A DNA stretch of 64,000 nucleotides from Pyropia yezoensis (lineage: Eukaryota > Rhodophyta > Bangiophyceae > Bangiales > Bangiaceae): positions 12,081,777-12,145,776 of the forward strand of contig CM020619.1 of the NCBI GenBank assembly GCA_009829735.1. Direction: 5' to 3'. Shown in pieces: positions 9,314-20,328 of this stretch. The notes under the pieces are model-generated. The model did not search any database, had not been told where the DNA came from, and saw only the letters and a list, made by a program, of their open reading frames with translations. The position numbers and the translations under genes were made by a program. Numbering within the stretch: position 1 is the first letter of the stretch; every line of letters starts with the position of its first letter.

Positions 9314-12300
9314 TCAATCCTCTTGTTCCGCATCCGTTGCAGGTGAGCTCGGCTCATCCCAAGGGTCTTGTTCGGCCCCATCCTCTTGGTCCTCTTCCGA
9401 GTCCGACTCCAGAATCTTGCCGGCTCTGGCCACTGGAGTACCCTCAATTCCGTTCCGTCGCGTGTAGGCACAGACATCCGCGATGGGTAGCCGGTTTGAG
9501 GGTTCCCAGGTATCATCTGCTGGGTTAAAATCGAACCAGCGTACTCGCAGGTACAAGCGTCCGTCTCTCCAGGCATGGTCGACAAACTTACCGTAGACAT
9601 ATTCCCGGCCTTCTTCTTGGGATAGCCAGGGTACTGCGGCCCGCTTGCGCCGGGTCAAGTCCCGTTGGCTTGGCGGTGGAGCTCGGGTGACATGGTCGCT
9701 GCTCACGCGGTACGGGGAGCCATCCACGTCTAGAAGAAAGGTCCAACCGTCCGTATTCAGGATCTCATAAGGTCCATCCGTCTTCGAGTCCAGCTTCCCC
9801 CGGGTCTTGCTATGGTTGTCCACAAAAACCCAGTCGCCACCACCCAGTTCCTTGTTCTTTTCCCGGACACCCTTGTCATAGTCCCGCTTGTATCGCTCCT
9901 GGGTCTTTGAGATTGACTCCTTGACTCTTGGGAGCAGGAGCTTCAGTTGTTCCAGGAGCTCATCCTTTGCCTTGGGACCTGACTTCAGTGCAGGCTGGAG
10001 ACCATCGGGTATTCTTTCCAGGGAGAAGTTGGTCAGCCGCCTTGGGGTGACAAAGTCGAGTGGAGCGACTCCCGTTGTCCGGTGAACTCGGGAGCTGTAG
10101 GCCAGAGTGAGGACAGCCAGGAGCTCGTCCCAGTCTTCTTGGTGCTCCTCCACGTAGTGCCGTAGCATGTCCACTAGGGTCCGGTTGAATCGTTCCACCT
10201 GGCCGTTCGTTTGAGGGTGGTACGTCGTGGTGTACAAGTTCTTGATGCCCATCAGGTCACAGAATCCTTGGAAGAACAGGGATGCAAACTGGGGACCATT
10301 GTCGGTTAAGACGGAGTCTGGAGGGCCGTAGGCAGCTATCCAGTACTCGCAGAAGGCTGACGTGACATCCAGAGCCGTGATGGTCCTCAGCGGGATTGCT
10401 CGAGTAAACTTGGAGAACCGGTCACATATGATGAGCAGGTATATGTTGCCACTGGATGTTTCAGGTAGGGGCCCCAGGATGTCCGTGCTTAAGCTTGCAA
10501 AAGGCTCCGCCGCAGGGAATAGGCGTAGCTTAGAAGTCTTCTTCCTCTGGGACAACCGGTTCCTTGCACAAGAAGCACAAGCCTCCAGGCACTTATGGAC
10601 GTCACTGGCCATGGTTTCCCAGTAATAGTGTCGTCTCATGGAAGCATACATCCGATTGATACCAGGATGTCCGGCCTGGGGAGACGAGTGCTCCAGGCGT
10701 AGGATGTCAGCTTGTAGGCCCCGGGGTACGTAGACTTGAGTGGCCCCATCGAAGGGTGACATCCGTACTAGGAGTCCGTCCGTAGACTCGGAGAAACGAC
10801 TGTTCCGGTTCAGGTCCATTTGTTGGCGAAGCTCCAAGCATTGAGGGTCCGTCAACTGTGCCTCCAGCATCCGGTGAATGGTTACCGGTTGATGAGCTTC
10901 AGGTGTCTCGTACAGGGGAGCGTGCCAGCCACGTCCGACATTCGGGAGGATGAAGCAAGGTATTTCCTCCGGGATAGGACCGGTATCGGCTGCAGGAGTC
11001 TCCAGCCGGGACATGGTGTCGGCGCAGTGGTGCTCCCTCCATGCTCTGGTGCACACCTTGTACTTGAACTCCGAAAGGCGTAGGCGCCACCGGGCGACCC
11101 TTCCTTGACTGCTGTCCATGCATAGTAGCCACCTTAGACTGGCGTGGTCCGTCCGGATGAGGAACTCTTGTCCTTCAAGATATGGACGTAACAGGAAGCA
11201 AGCCCAGACGACCGCCAAGCACTCGCGATCGGTCGTGGAATAGTTCTTCTCAGCTGGAGTCAAGACGCGACTGTAGTAGCGTATCGGGAGGAAGTGCCCA
11301 TCAGGTTGCTGCTGGAGTAGTGAGCACCCTTCCTGGACGCCACAGGCATCAGTCTCCAGAACAAACTGGCCCTCCCGCTTGGGTAACGCCAGTACTGGAG
11401 TGGTGGTCAGGCGCTTCTTGAGCTCTTCGAAGGCCGCGGTCTGCTTCTCGTCGAACACCGGGAGTTGTGCGGGAAGCTTCTTGCTGGTGAGCTTGGTCAA
11501 TGGCCGGGCAATCAGAGCATAGTCCCGTACGAACCGGCGGTAGACGTTCCACATACCCAGGAAGCTCTTGAGTTCCGTCTGGGTTTTGGGTTGCCGTGCA
11601 TGCCGGAGGGCCTTGATGTTCTTCTCATTGACTCGGAGCTCCCCCGGACTCAGCACATGCCTCAGATACTCCACCTCAGTCTCAAACAGGTGGCACTTCT
11701 CGGCCTTGAGGGTAACTCCAGCCTTGGACAGGAGGGCCAGGACCTCTCGAAGGTGCTCCAGGTGTTCCGCTGGGGTCTTGGAGAAAGCGATGATGTCGTC
11801 CAGGTAGACCAAACATGTTCTCCACCTTAGCCCCGACAGGATGACGTCGATGGCTCTTTGGAAGGTCGCCGGAGCATTGGTGAGACCAAAAGGAAGACGT
11901 TTGCACCGGAATAGTCCCAGGTGGCACGTGAAGGTGGTCTTGTCCTTGTCCTCGTCAGCCAGAGGGATCTGCCAGTATCCGGCATTACAATCCAGCGTCG
12001 AGAAGAGGGTGGCATCACCAAGAAAGTCGATGCAATCATCCATCCGGGGTATCGGGTATACATCCTTGACTGTCATCTCGTTCAGGCGCCGGTAGTCAAC
12101 GCAGAAACGGAAGTGACCGCCGGTTTTCGGGACGACTACCACCGGGAAAGCCCACTCGCCATCAGACGTCTCGATAACATACATCTTGAGCATCTTGTTA
12201 ACCTGCTTCTCAATCTCATCCCGGCGATGAGGTCCGGCCCGATATGGTTGCATGTGCACTGGCTTAGCTTCCGGCTTGAGTTGAATCCGGTGTAGAGTGG

Positions 12301-13408
12301 CGTCCATCTTGCCCAGCTCTCCCGACCACAGGTGCCGATATTCCTGGAGAAGCTTCTCCAGTGCCTCCTTCAAGTCGGGAGGGACATTTTCTTGCTTGAC
12401 CTTCGGCATCCCGGGGGGTGCTTGTTCGGGTTTCGGAGTAGCGCTGCCAGCCTGCTCTTGCTTCGGAGGTACGTCTAAGGCCGTCGAGTTGGATGCCAGC
12501 TCTTGTTGCAGGTTGAAGAGGTCTTCCTGGCTCATAGCACGGGCGGACCCCCGGTAAGGCTCTGCTGTACCAACTCGAGTGCCCTTGGCGAGGGTTATTG
12601 GCTTCCGGCTCACGTTGACGATCAGCACCGAGAACGGGGTGTGCCTCTCCACCTTCTTGTGATGTCCGTGGGCCAAGTATAATCGGTGTTTCGCCAGAAA
12701 TTCCTTGCGTCCGTAGATCAGGCATTGACCTGCAGTCCGGGTCGTGACTTGAACCTTGGTCTTTGAGCGAGGAGGTAGAAGCACCGGTTTGAAGAGGGTC
12801 AAGGTAGAGGGTGGGATGCGTTCCTTCTGGTTCTTGACCACACGAACCTTGGAGTCCAGGTGCTCCAGCACTGGTGACACAAACCCATGGTTGAACTGCA
12901 CCTTTCCCTCTCCGGGCAGGATACTCTTGACATGCTGCTTCTGGAAGTCCCAGCCAAAGATGAGGGGGACTGATAGGGTCTTGACTACCAGAAAGGAAAA
13001 AAACATGGGTTCATTGTTGACATAGATGGCGACGGGAAGACGGCCAAGCGGTCGTAGGGTTTGACCTGATGCGTCTACAATCCGGGTCTTGGTAGGCGCT
13101 CTCCAGGCATATCGACGCCAGCCCGGAGGTAACAGGTTCTCAGTGATGACGCTTGGTCCGGCTCCCGTGTCAACCACCGGCGTAACAGCTTGAGGGAGGC
13201 TATCCCCCACACGCATACGAGCATTAATCTTGAGGTTTTCCTTACGCAGGACGAGCAAGGTCCCCTTGAACACACAGGGTGTCCAGGCGGCTACCGGTTG
13301 AGCAGGTAACCGCCGTTCTTTCTCCCGGCACGCAAGGGGAGAACAGGTAGAAGTACCTTGCCGTCGGAGATTCGGGAAGACACTTGGGGAGAGCGCCTGC
13401 CCTACTCG
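9314..13408 (-). CDS. pol: Pol polyprotein of element A (PR-RT-RNaseH-IN-chromodomain)
   Basis: Uninterrupted frame of about 1365 codons, entered by a -1 shift at GGGAAAC (13408-13414). Numbering from a GTG at 13273: protease VVDTGAG (Asp35); reverse transcriptase with FRFCVDYRRLN (about 388) and the catalytic YLDD box (490-493); RNase H with TDA (641), DRE (684) and TDH (709); integrase zinc-binding H862, H869, C899, C902 and catalytic D931, D991, E1027 (in STDILGPLP, TDNGPQF and NGQVERFN); chromodomain about 1225-1274 (YVYGKFVDHAW...LRVRWF...DDTWEP), then an acidic tail. All catalytic residues seen are intact, so this copy could be active. It makes the enzymes for reverse transcription and integration; the chromodomain is known in other chromoviruses to guide integration to marked chromatin. 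Confidence 0.93.
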   Translation of the reverse strand, partial: RVGQALSPSVFPNLRRQGTSTCSPLACREKERRLPAQPVAAWTPCVFKGTLLVLRKENLKINARMRVGDSLPQAVTPVVDTGAGPSVITENLLPPGWRRYAWRAPTKTRIVDASGQTLRPLGRLPVAIYVNNEPMFFSFLVVKTLSVPLIFGWDFQKQHVKSILPGEGKVQFNHGFVSPVLEHLDSKVRVVKNQKERIPPSTLTLFKPVLLPPRSKTKVQVTTRTAGQCLIYGRKEFLAKHRLYLAHGHHKKVERHTPFSVLIVNVSRKPITLAKGTRVGTAEPYRGSARAMSQEDLFNLQQELASNSTALDVPPKQEQAGSATPKPEQAPPGMPKVKQENVPPDLKEALEKLLQEYRHLWSGELGKMDATLHRIQLKPEAKPVHMQPYRAGPHRRDEIEKQVNKMLKMYVIETSDGEWAFPVVVVPKTGGHFRFCVDYRRLNEMTVKDVYPIPRMDDCIDFLGDATLFSTLDCNAGYWQIPLADEDKDKTTFTCHLGLFRCKRLPFGLTNAPATFQRAIDVILSGLRWRTCLVYLDDIIAFSKTPAEHLEHLREVLALLSKAGVTLKAEKCHLFETEVEYLRHVLSPGELRVNEKNIKALRHARQPKTQTELKSFLGMWNVYRRFVRDYALIARPLTKLTSKKLPAQLPVFDEKQTAAFEELKKRLTTTPVLALPKREGQFVLETDACGVQEGCSLLQQQPDGHFLPIRYYSRVLTPAEKNYSTTDRECLAVVWACFLLRPYLEGQEFLIRTDHASLRWLLCMDSSQGRVARWRLRLSEFKYKVCTRAWREHHCADTMSRLETPAADTGPIPEEIPCFILPNVGRGWHAPLYETPEAHQPVTIHRMLEAQLTDPQCLELRQQMDLNRNSRFSESTDGLLVRMSPFDGATQVYVPRGLQADILRLEHSSPQAGHPGINRMYASMRRHYYWETMASDVHKCLEACASCARNRLSQRKKTSKLRLFPAAEPFASLSTDILGPLPETSSGNIYLLIICDRFSKFTRAIPLRTITALDVTSAFCEYWIAAYGPPDSVLTDNGPQFASLFFQGFCDLMGIKNLYTTTYHPQTNGQVERFNRTLVDMLRHYVEEHQEDWDELLAVLTLAYSSRVHRTTGVAPLDFVTPRRLTNFSLERIPDGLQPALKSGPKAKDELLEQLKLLLPRVKESISKTQERYKRDYDKGVREKNKELGGGDWVFVDNHSKTRGKLDSKTDGPYEILNTDGWTFLLDVDGSPYRVSSDHVTRAPPPSQRDLTRRKRAAVPWLSQEEGREYVYGKFVDHAWRDGRLYLRVRWFDFNPADDTWEPSNRLPIADVCAYTRRNGIEGTPVARAGKILESDSEEDQEDGAEQDPWDEPSSPATDAEQED

Positions 13409-15089
13409 TTTCCCGGGTCCGAGGAGTCCTTAGAAGTTTCGGTCTCCAGGTCAAAGTCCGTAGGAGCTTCCCTTGCCAGAGCCTCCGTGATGCTCTGTAA
13501 GGTTGCCACTCGGATTGCGTGTACCTGTGCCTTGTCCATCTTGGAGGGTGCCCGCCGGTCAGCCCAGTTGACCGCCTTTGCAAACACCAGTCCTTGACGC
13601 TTGAGTTTCTCCTGGAGATCCTTGGGAATGGTCGGGCACTGGTAGGACATGTGGTCCTCCTTCTGGCACAGCCAGCAAGACCGGAACCGCTGGCTCCTGA
13701 CCTGCTTGGGGGCGACCAGGGAAGGTTGCTCCTTAGAAGCGAAGCCGCCCCACTTGTCCCCTGACCCCACGGGTGAGGCCTCGCCAACTGCGAGTACCGG
13801 TACAGGGCTATCACCTCCCTTATACTTGTCGGGTCCGGGACGAACTCGCGACAACGGCTTGGGAAGGTATGTTCTTGATGTTCCTGGTTGTAGTTCTTCG
13901 CATCCACTTGAAGATATTCAGGAAGCCCTTCCGAGAAGATCATCTTGAGCCTGTCCTCAGGGTAAACGTTGCCACAAGCCTCGCTCATCTCCGGGACACG
14001 ACGGGCGAACGCCTCTGGAGTCTCTTGTCTCTCCATGGTTGCCCGGTTCAGCCTACCGACTGCCTTACGCAGGGAGTCCGCGTCTGCGTAGTTGGACAGG
14101 AGCCAGTTGACCGCCTCCGGGTAACTCGCAACGGTACGTCCGACAACGTGCCCGGCAGCGTCTGGTAGAACCTGTGCAAACCGCTGTTCCGCTTCTCCGG
14201 TCATGAAGTTAACCAGGAGGTAGAGAGCCTTGCCCTCGGACACATCGTTGTCATTGCATGCCTTGACAAACCGGCGCAGGAAGGCAAAGATAAGCGCCGG
14301 TCTCTTCCCGGAAAACATAGGATGTCCCCCGAAGCTCGGCTGCATTCGCCGGTTCAGGGACGCCATCTTCTTGGCCATCTTCCGGGTGTAACCTTGGTCT
14401 TGGTTCTCCAGCCGGTAGTTACCCCAATACGTGAACTTGTTCAGGGTGGCATCTCCCACTTGGTGGGCAGGGAAGTCAAACTCGACTAGCCTGCGCCGGA
14501 TGGGACCGGGAGATGCATCCCAGTCATATCCCTCGTCAGAGCTGGAGGATCTGGTCTCGCTGGTGATAGAGCGACGGCGACGACGCCGATGCCTCCGACT
14601 GCTCCGGTTACCGGTCTTGGAGCTCCCCGCCCCATAGGATGCAAGGGGAGGAAAAGCTTGGCCGGTCCCAGGAGTCGAAGTCTCAGAAAGACCCGTAGAA
14701 CCAGTCATAGCGGTGCCTCTGGCACTGCTAGTGCCCAGAGGAAGAGGTGTATACACCCAGCTGCCATGTGTGGGTCCAGGAGTAAACACACCAGGGGCTA
14801 TCCCTGGAGGTTGAGGAGTAGAACCGACAGGAGGGAGACGTCTGCTGCGAGCGGACTCAAACGCCGTTGACCCCGGGGTGGCTCCCACAGGAGGAACAGC
14901 CGGAGGAACGGGAGCAGGAGGTACTTGGCCGCCTGTAGACTCCAGTCCGCTACCGGAGGTCACGCCCAGGTCTGCTTCACCCGTAGGGAGAACGCCGGGT
15001 TGGGCACCGTCCCCCGCGGTGACCAGGGATGCGTCAAGGGACGCGGGGTCTACCCCTTCGGGCACCGTCGTGCCAGGGAGGGTAGCCAT
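13402..15089 (-). CDS. gag: Gag of element A (capsid and zinc-knuckle nucleocapsid), one frame break
   Basis: Structural protein of the virus-like particle. ATG at 15089 begins a Pro/Gly/Ser-rich N-terminus, an Arg-rich stretch (SSRRHRRRRRRS), then a capsid domain of the Retrotrans_gag kind (ALIFAFLRRFVKACNDN, AFARRVPEMSEACG, FSEGLPEYL) up to about 13870. The nucleocapsid part continues in the -1 frame (13854-13402) with one CCHC zinc knuckle, CWLCQKEDHMSYQC, and ends DPGNE-stop at the pol junction. The break falls between capsid and nucleocapsid. It is either a mutation, an assembly indel or a second programmed shift; only one copy of family A is present, so this cannot be settled here. Confidence 0.85.
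13408..13414 (-). promoter_or_regulatory. -1 ribosomal frameshift site GGGAAAC at the gag-pol junction
   Basis: On the minus strand the gag frame reads GGA AAC GAG TAG. The heptamer G GGA AAC fits X XXY YYZ, and slipping back one base enters the pol frame, which is open from here to its end. Family B has the same heptamer at the same place (52974-52980, 38820-38826). Confidence 0.75.
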
Positions 15090-15283
15090 GTTGGTCTCTT
15101 GACAGCCACAGTCCAGTTACCTGCGTGTCCAAAGATCGCAAGACCACAAGAGAGGGGTTGGAGAGCCAGGAATGGGATTCCCGTGAACGGGTGCAAATAA
15201 TTCCCAAACCACAGAAAAAGACAGAACAGGAACAACCCAACCGCTGCTCCCAAATGTCTCTTCTCAAACGCTCCAAATGGCTA

Positions 15284-15301
15284 TCCCCTGCTGCTCCACC
15301 A
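15284..15301 (-). promoter_or_regulatory. Primer binding site of element A
   Basis: On the minus strand, four bases after the 5' LTR, TGGTGGAGCAGCAGGGGA is complementary to a tRNA 3' end finishing in ACCA. The same 18 bases follow the 5' LTR of element C. It is not the initiator-Met type site (TGGTATCAGAGC) common in LTR elements. I could not assign the tRNA. Confidence 0.7.
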
Positions 15302-15305
15302 AATA

Positions 15306-15878
15306 TGTGGTATAAAACTCGATCCTCTCAGACACGTGTCAATATCCCTCGGGGGAAAGGGACAGGTAACACAGAAAGGGGAACTACGAGAGTGGTATGC
15401 CTGTTGCCTCACGTGCCTGCTCGCAGAGCAAACAGATACGCACGGTAGGGCACACGGGGAAGAGGAAAGCAAACGCGCAGTTGTCTTTTTCCTGAGGGCG
15501 CAGGCCAAGGGCGCCTCGCTGTCCCTCTTAACGTGCATCTGGGGGAACCCCGGCACGTTGGCCAGGTAGCCCCCCCCCATACCCCCGAGTGGCCCCGACC
15601 CGAGTCTAACCTCGTCAGGTCGGGGGCCACTATCACTACTAATTCTATTCCCACTCACTAATCTCACACTCAATTTCTCTCAAATCAAGTCCCTCAAAAC
15701 TATGCAAAAACTCATCAGAAATCCCTCTCTCACGTGTGGATAGCGTAGTCCACCGCATCCCAGTGCCGGGCACGGGCCACGGCCGCCAACCATCACCACA
15801 CGGCGGGCGTGTACTGGCACCTGGTGCCCTCTGGTTGCAGTCCCGGGTCGGCGCCAAGTCGGGGACAGGGATGCTACA
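15306..15878 (-). repeat. 5' LTR of element A
   Basis: 573 bp, matching 6531-7104 with about five substitutions and one 1-bp indel in a C run. Its outer flank ACAAG pairs with ACAAA at 6526-6530. Confidence 0.93.
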
Positions 15879-16029
15879 ACAAGAACGGACAGTTATAGAC
15901 AACCGGAACATCAAAGACGTATCACAAGTGGCTGTATCACGATATGCGACCAGTCGCCTCTTTTGTATCACGTGGCACAAAGAGAGCTATCAATCTCGTC
16001 ACTCTGGCTCAGGCGTCACCGTCACCCGG

Positions 16030-16660
16030 GTTGTTCATCTCCGGATCTTCACGGCGTACGTCCTGCCCACCTCCACCGCGCGCCGTCCCACTCCTGCCGC
16101 TGGTACGTCCCTCCACGCGAGCACTGCTGCCAACCACCCGACCATCCCGCATGGTACCCCCTCCGGCACTAGTCGCCCGATAGTCAGCACTCGTTGGCTA
16201 CATCCCCACCTCCGCCACAGGCGCCGTCCCTCGATCCCCCGCCTTCTGCACAGCCGCCCCCCGCCCCTCAATGAGGGTCCGCAACGTATCTGAAAAGGCG
16301 GTGCTGCCAGGGTGTTGAGCCACCACGCGAGCTACCTCCTCAATCCGCTTGGTCTGCTGCTTCATGTCCAAGCGACGAGACTCATCCGCCGCAGACTAGG
16401 ACAATGTGCGCATCACGTCAAAGCCGTGGTGCCGGCGGCACAATCTCCTCATCGCTGGAGGAGCCATCGGAAAAATCTTCAGCTGCGCCGCCAACCAGGT
16501 CGAGAAGTTCTTCCTGCGCATCGTCGGGCAGGGACACCCCAAAAAAGGGTGCACCCCGAGCTACGCCACCAACGAGGGGACGTGCTGCGCTCACATAGTC
16601 TAAAATGGACTTTTGCCCTCCAAATCGTCGCCTCCTCACGGTCACAGCTGCGACCGTCAC
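16030..16660 (-). pseudogene. Unrecognised decayed coding sequence
   Basis: On the minus strand two coding-like segments can be read in adjoining frames: first an acidic stretch (VSLPDDAQEELLDLVGG, DFSDGSSSDEEIVPPAP), then, after a shift near 16430 and an in-frame stop, a helical, coiled-coil-like stretch (DESRRLDMKQQTKRIEEVA, FSDTLRTLIEGRG). It ends in Gly/Arg-rich sequence with stops. No family recognised. It may belong to another transposon or a host gene fragment. The call rests only on amino-acid composition and plausible helix patterns. Confidence 0.35.
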
Positions 16661-17234
16661 TCAACTATGACCTCTTGGCCAAGCCCAACGGCTCTATGTT
16701 GCACCAGGGAGAGGGATGGCGGGGAAGAGAGGCAACCAACCCTCCACAGAGACCGCGCGCGATTCACTATCCTCCACACCAGGGGGACGCTCGCCGCTCG
16801 CGCAGCGTGCGAGGGCGCCGGGTGATGGCGCACCGCTCGCGCGGTGTGCGTCAGGGCGTGTTGCCGTCAAGGAAGTCAGGTCGCACCTTGCGAGGGCGAC
16901 CCGTCGTCCCCATCGCGGTCACCTACGCCCCTCAACCAACGCCCTACACGCACGTACACGATTCGGAGGGGTCGACGGAGAGCGGAAGGCTGCCGGCACA
17001 CATGCAGGGAGCGCCGCGTGACCTGCAGCGGGTGGATGAACCCGCGCGGGCGCGCGCTCTGACGAGCGCCGAAGCACCTCTCGGTGCCCGTGCCCCCTGA
17101 AGCTCCGCCGCTCCCTTCGTCGAAGCACCCCCTGAGACCCGGCCCTGTGGCCTCACGCGCTGCGGTCGCACCCCAGCCTTTCCGTACCCCCCACCCCGTT
17201 TGACCGCACCCCCTCTAGAGCGTTTGTCCACCCC
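16661..17234. other. Unassigned GC-rich stretch left of the family-B array
   Basis: No recognised motif. Ends in a C14 run (17229-17242) that merges into the truncated LTR. Probably decayed transposon sequence. Confidence 0.35.
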
Positions 17235-17593
17235 CCCCCCCCTGGGAAACCCCCCACCACGAAACAAGAGGATGGTGTGTGGGCCAACAGTTTCTTGGTC
17301 GGGGCATGGAAGCGGGGCCAAGCCCGGCTGTCCCTCTCGTTATCCCCTCAGGGTTTTCTCAGAATCTCGCAACTCAGAATCTCCCACCCCAGCACCTGCC
17401 CACCGGGCCACACGAAAATCAAGACGATAGAATGCAGAAAACCCTCAAATCCAAGTTGGACTTACTACTAAACTAACTATCCCTTACTTGGGGAATACGG
17501 ACCCGAATGCATTGGGAGAAACGGGTCAGACTAGCTGTCTGCCGCCCCTCGTATGGCACGTCCTTCCCCCTACCTGGGGTTAATACTGCCACA
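17235..17593 (-). repeat. Family-B LTR 1, truncated (left edge of the array)
   Basis: Matches the right-hand three quarters of LTR 5 and ends TACTGCCACA at 17593, followed by the purine tract complement (CCCCCTCTCCTCAG). The outer end is lost in a C run, so the left boundary is approximate. Confidence 0.8.
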
Positions 17594-17639
17594 CCCCCCT
17601 CTCCTCAGTTCCGACCGGCCCGGTCGGTCCTGGGAGGGG

Positions 17640-17646
17640 TATAAGA
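17640..17646 (+). promoter_or_regulatory. TATA-like element upstream of aORF copy 1
   Basis: TATAAGA in GC-rich DNA, 272 bp before the aORF start codon. The other family-B copies have GTAAAC here, so it is either an ancestral promoter lost elsewhere or chance. Confidence 0.25.
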
Positions 17647-17917
17647 GCGCGCGTTGCGCTCCCTGGGGGCGCAACTTGTTGCCCCCCGGTACGTCACGTT
17701 GAGGTGGAGGCGGTCTTGTGGACCGCCCCTCTCTTCGAGCTTGCCCACTTGGCACCCTTCTGTGACCTCTTCCGCACCAACACATCCCCTTCACCTTACC
17801 CGAGGCCATTGCACGTTGGGGAGGCCCCCTGAGCACCCTCGACCCAGGTGCCCCTCAACTCGAGATCGACCTCGGGAAGCTGTGACCGAGCTGTCTCTCC
17901 CCAACTTAGGGAGAGCC

Positions 17918-19523
17918 ATGGTGAGTCCGGGGTTGGACTCTGAATCCCTGGACGAGCGTATGGAGGATACGTCCTGCGTCGTAGCACCCGTCGGAACTTC
18001 CGGCGGGAGCTCCGCGGTTGCGTTGGGGGATGGGGTGCCTGCGCCACCTGACTCTGGGTTGGCGGCGGGCTCTTTCCCGGAGGCAGGTCCCGTAACTCCA
18101 CGGGAGAGCATGGGAGTGTGGTTTTTACCCGCCCTGGCCTCTGTATGAGGACTGCTTGACGGTCATCCGCTGCGGCCGAGTTGGTCGAGCGATGGAACGC
18201 ATGTGGGAGCGCCTGGAGAAGTTTCCCCGTAGGGTCAGCTTCCCTCATGACTTCAAAACAGACCAGTTCGCCTCCCTCGACGAGGAGGTGGTCGAAGATG
18301 TGTAGCGGATCAAGAGCTTGTTGAACCTCGGGGGTACTATAGAGGGCCCCGGCGACATGCAGACCTTCACCTGGGACGCGGTGGCATCTCGCACCACGTA
18401 CCTACGTGCGACGGATCCCCACATGCATCACTTTGATGCAAGGATGGAGAAGGACATCCGTCGAGGTTCCTACTTGGTGACCTCAGCTCAACTTGAGTGT
18501 GCGCAACAAGCGCCGGAGAACAAGGAGCAACTCTACCCCAAGAAGCCTGAGTGGTGGCCTCAAGTTGAGGTCCCCTAAGGGTTCCCGGCATTGTTGCAGC
18601 GGTTGGTTGACCACTTTGGCTCCGTCAGGTTCACAGTAAGCCCGGACCACCTGGTGATCGCCATGTTGGCAACACTGTGGCTCCTCGAGGTCATGTCGAC
18701 CTCGGTAGCATGCGTACAGCGACGCGGGATGTTTGAGTAATTATTTCCCCGCCTGACCCAAGGTTTGGAGCAGCTCACCCCTCGGCTAGTTGCTGAGGGG
18801 TCCTTGTCGGGCCAGCTCACTCTTTTTGAGCAGATGCTGAGGCTTCACAAGCTCGTCGAGTGGATGAGCATCGAGCACAAGTTGCGCCGACCCTCCCGTG
18901 GGTACAAGGACGAAGGCACACTTCGGAAATTAGTCTGGGCCGGCCTTGAACTTCACAACGGCCGCGAGGTACTCAAGGAGGGGTTGGGCATTGGGGACTA
19001 CCCGTATGCCACGGGGGTGGAACGTCACGCTGCGCCGCTCCTGGACAAGAAGGCCGTAGTTGGCGTGGCAACGCTCCAAGAGTAACTGGCGCAAGGCGCG
19101 GCCGCGGCCCCAACTCGAGGTCGCGGCTACCCTCGGGCTCCGCCGACGCGGTGTGTCCCTTCTCTTCCTCCCGTTCCGTTCCAGCGGCACGGGGACATCA
19201 CGATCGGCGTTGCAGTCGAGTCGTCTACGCCTGTGTCGCCCAACTTGGGGCCCACTCCACTAACAGTCTACCCCAATTTGGTGTTGCCGACGGCGCCTTT
19301 GACGTCGGTGATGATGATCACCACGTTGATGCATACGATATCGTGGACGGCCGCGTCAGCTGCCACCCTCCAAGCGTCGGAGGCTACTCAACTTGAGGAG
19401 CCTTCTCGGACAGCCAGCTCGACCGCGAGTTGCGAGTCGGTAACAGAGTTCATGACGGCCGAGTTGGCTCGTATCGGCTCGATCATGCCTTTCTCGGCCC
19501 CACTCGGGCGCGGCAAGCGTCGG
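17918..19523 (+). pseudogene. Family-B antisense ORF, copy 1, decayed and cut short
   Basis: Begins at the conserved ATG after the SLPNLGRA segment (MVSPG..., SLDERMEDTS) and can be followed through the WFLPA/LYED, TFTWDAVA, HHFDARMEKD, PEWWPQVEVP and QLVAEGSLSG blocks to the AELARIG and APLGRGKRR segment. Stops and shifts occur near 18146, 18303, 18576, 18738 and 19083. Directly after GRGKRR the LTR at 19524 begins, so the basic tail and the whole gag-pol of this unit are missing. Oldest and most diverged copy in the array. Confidence 0.75.
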
Positions 19524-19993
19524 TGCGGCAAAAACCACTCGCACACGCTACACCCAAGCCGGGGCGGTGCGCAAGGGCTGCCTCCCGTGTCGAGGGAACC
19601 GGAAGAAGTGCAAGTCGCACACACTCTGTCCATGTTGTGGGGCAATCCCCCCACTGACAAACAAAAAGATGGTGTGTGGGCCAACAGTTTCTTGGTCGGG
19701 ACGGGGAAGCGAGGCCGAGCCCCGCTGTCCCTCCCCTTATCCCCTCAGGGTCCCCTCAGAATCTCGCAACTCAGAATCTCCCACCCCAGCACCTGCCCAC
19801 CGGGCCACACGAAAATTCAAGACGATAAAGTGCAGAAAACCCTCAAATCCAAGTTGGACTTACTACTAAGCTAACTATCCCAAACTTAGGGAATATGGAC
19901 CCAAATGGAGGGGGAGGAACAGGTCAGGCTAGTGGCCTGCCGCCCCTTGCATGGCACGTGTTTCCCCCCTACCTGGGGGTTAATACTGCCACA
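19524..19993 (-). repeat. Family-B LTR 2, shared between units
   Basis: 470 bp, TGCGGCA...TGCCACA on the plus strand. Followed by the purine-tract complement CTCCCCTCTCCTCAG, so it acts as the 3' LTR of the next minus-strand unit. It belongs to the same LTR subtype as LTR 5 (AAAAAGATGG; GGGAAGCGAGGCCGAGCCC). Confidence 0.9.
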
Positions 19994-20328
19994 CTCCCCT
20001 CTCCTCAGTTCCGACCGACCCGGTCGGCCCAGCGAGGGGGCGTAGAAACGCACATTGCCGCGTTGGGGGCGCGACTTGCTGTCCCCCCGGTACGTCACGT
20101 GGACGTGGAGGCGGTCACGTTGACCGCCCCTCTCCTCAAGCTTGCCCACTTGGCAGCTTGCTCTTATCGGTACTCACCTCACCACCACCAACACATCCTC
20201 TTCACCTGACCCTGGGCCGCCCCACGCTGGGGAGGCCATCCATCTACCCGCGATCCGAGCCCCCTTCAACTCGAGGTGGGTCTCGTGCAACTGCAACAAG
20301 GTCGTCTCTCCCTAACTTGGGGAGAGCC

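Larger units (their letters stand above)
6531..15878 (-). mobile_element. Element A: near-complete Ty3/gypsy chromovirus
   Basis: A 9.35-kb LTR retrotransposon on the minus strand: 5' LTR (15306-15878), primer binding site, gag, pol, a convergent antisense ORF, a purine-rich tract and 3' LTR (6531-7104). Flanks ACAAA on the left and ACAAG on the right are a probable 5-bp target duplication with one mismatch. The LTRs differ by about five substitutions and one indel by eye, so the insertion is recent. Pol is open from end to end, while gag has one frame break and the antisense gene two. A C-terminal chromodomain places it among chromoviruses. Confidence 0.92.

Noticed and set aside
13855-13880. 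Shared ATCAAGAA motif at the gag frame breaks of A and B as a common slippery site
   Set aside because: The motif is read in different frames in the two families and fits no known slippery heptamer; likely coincidence.
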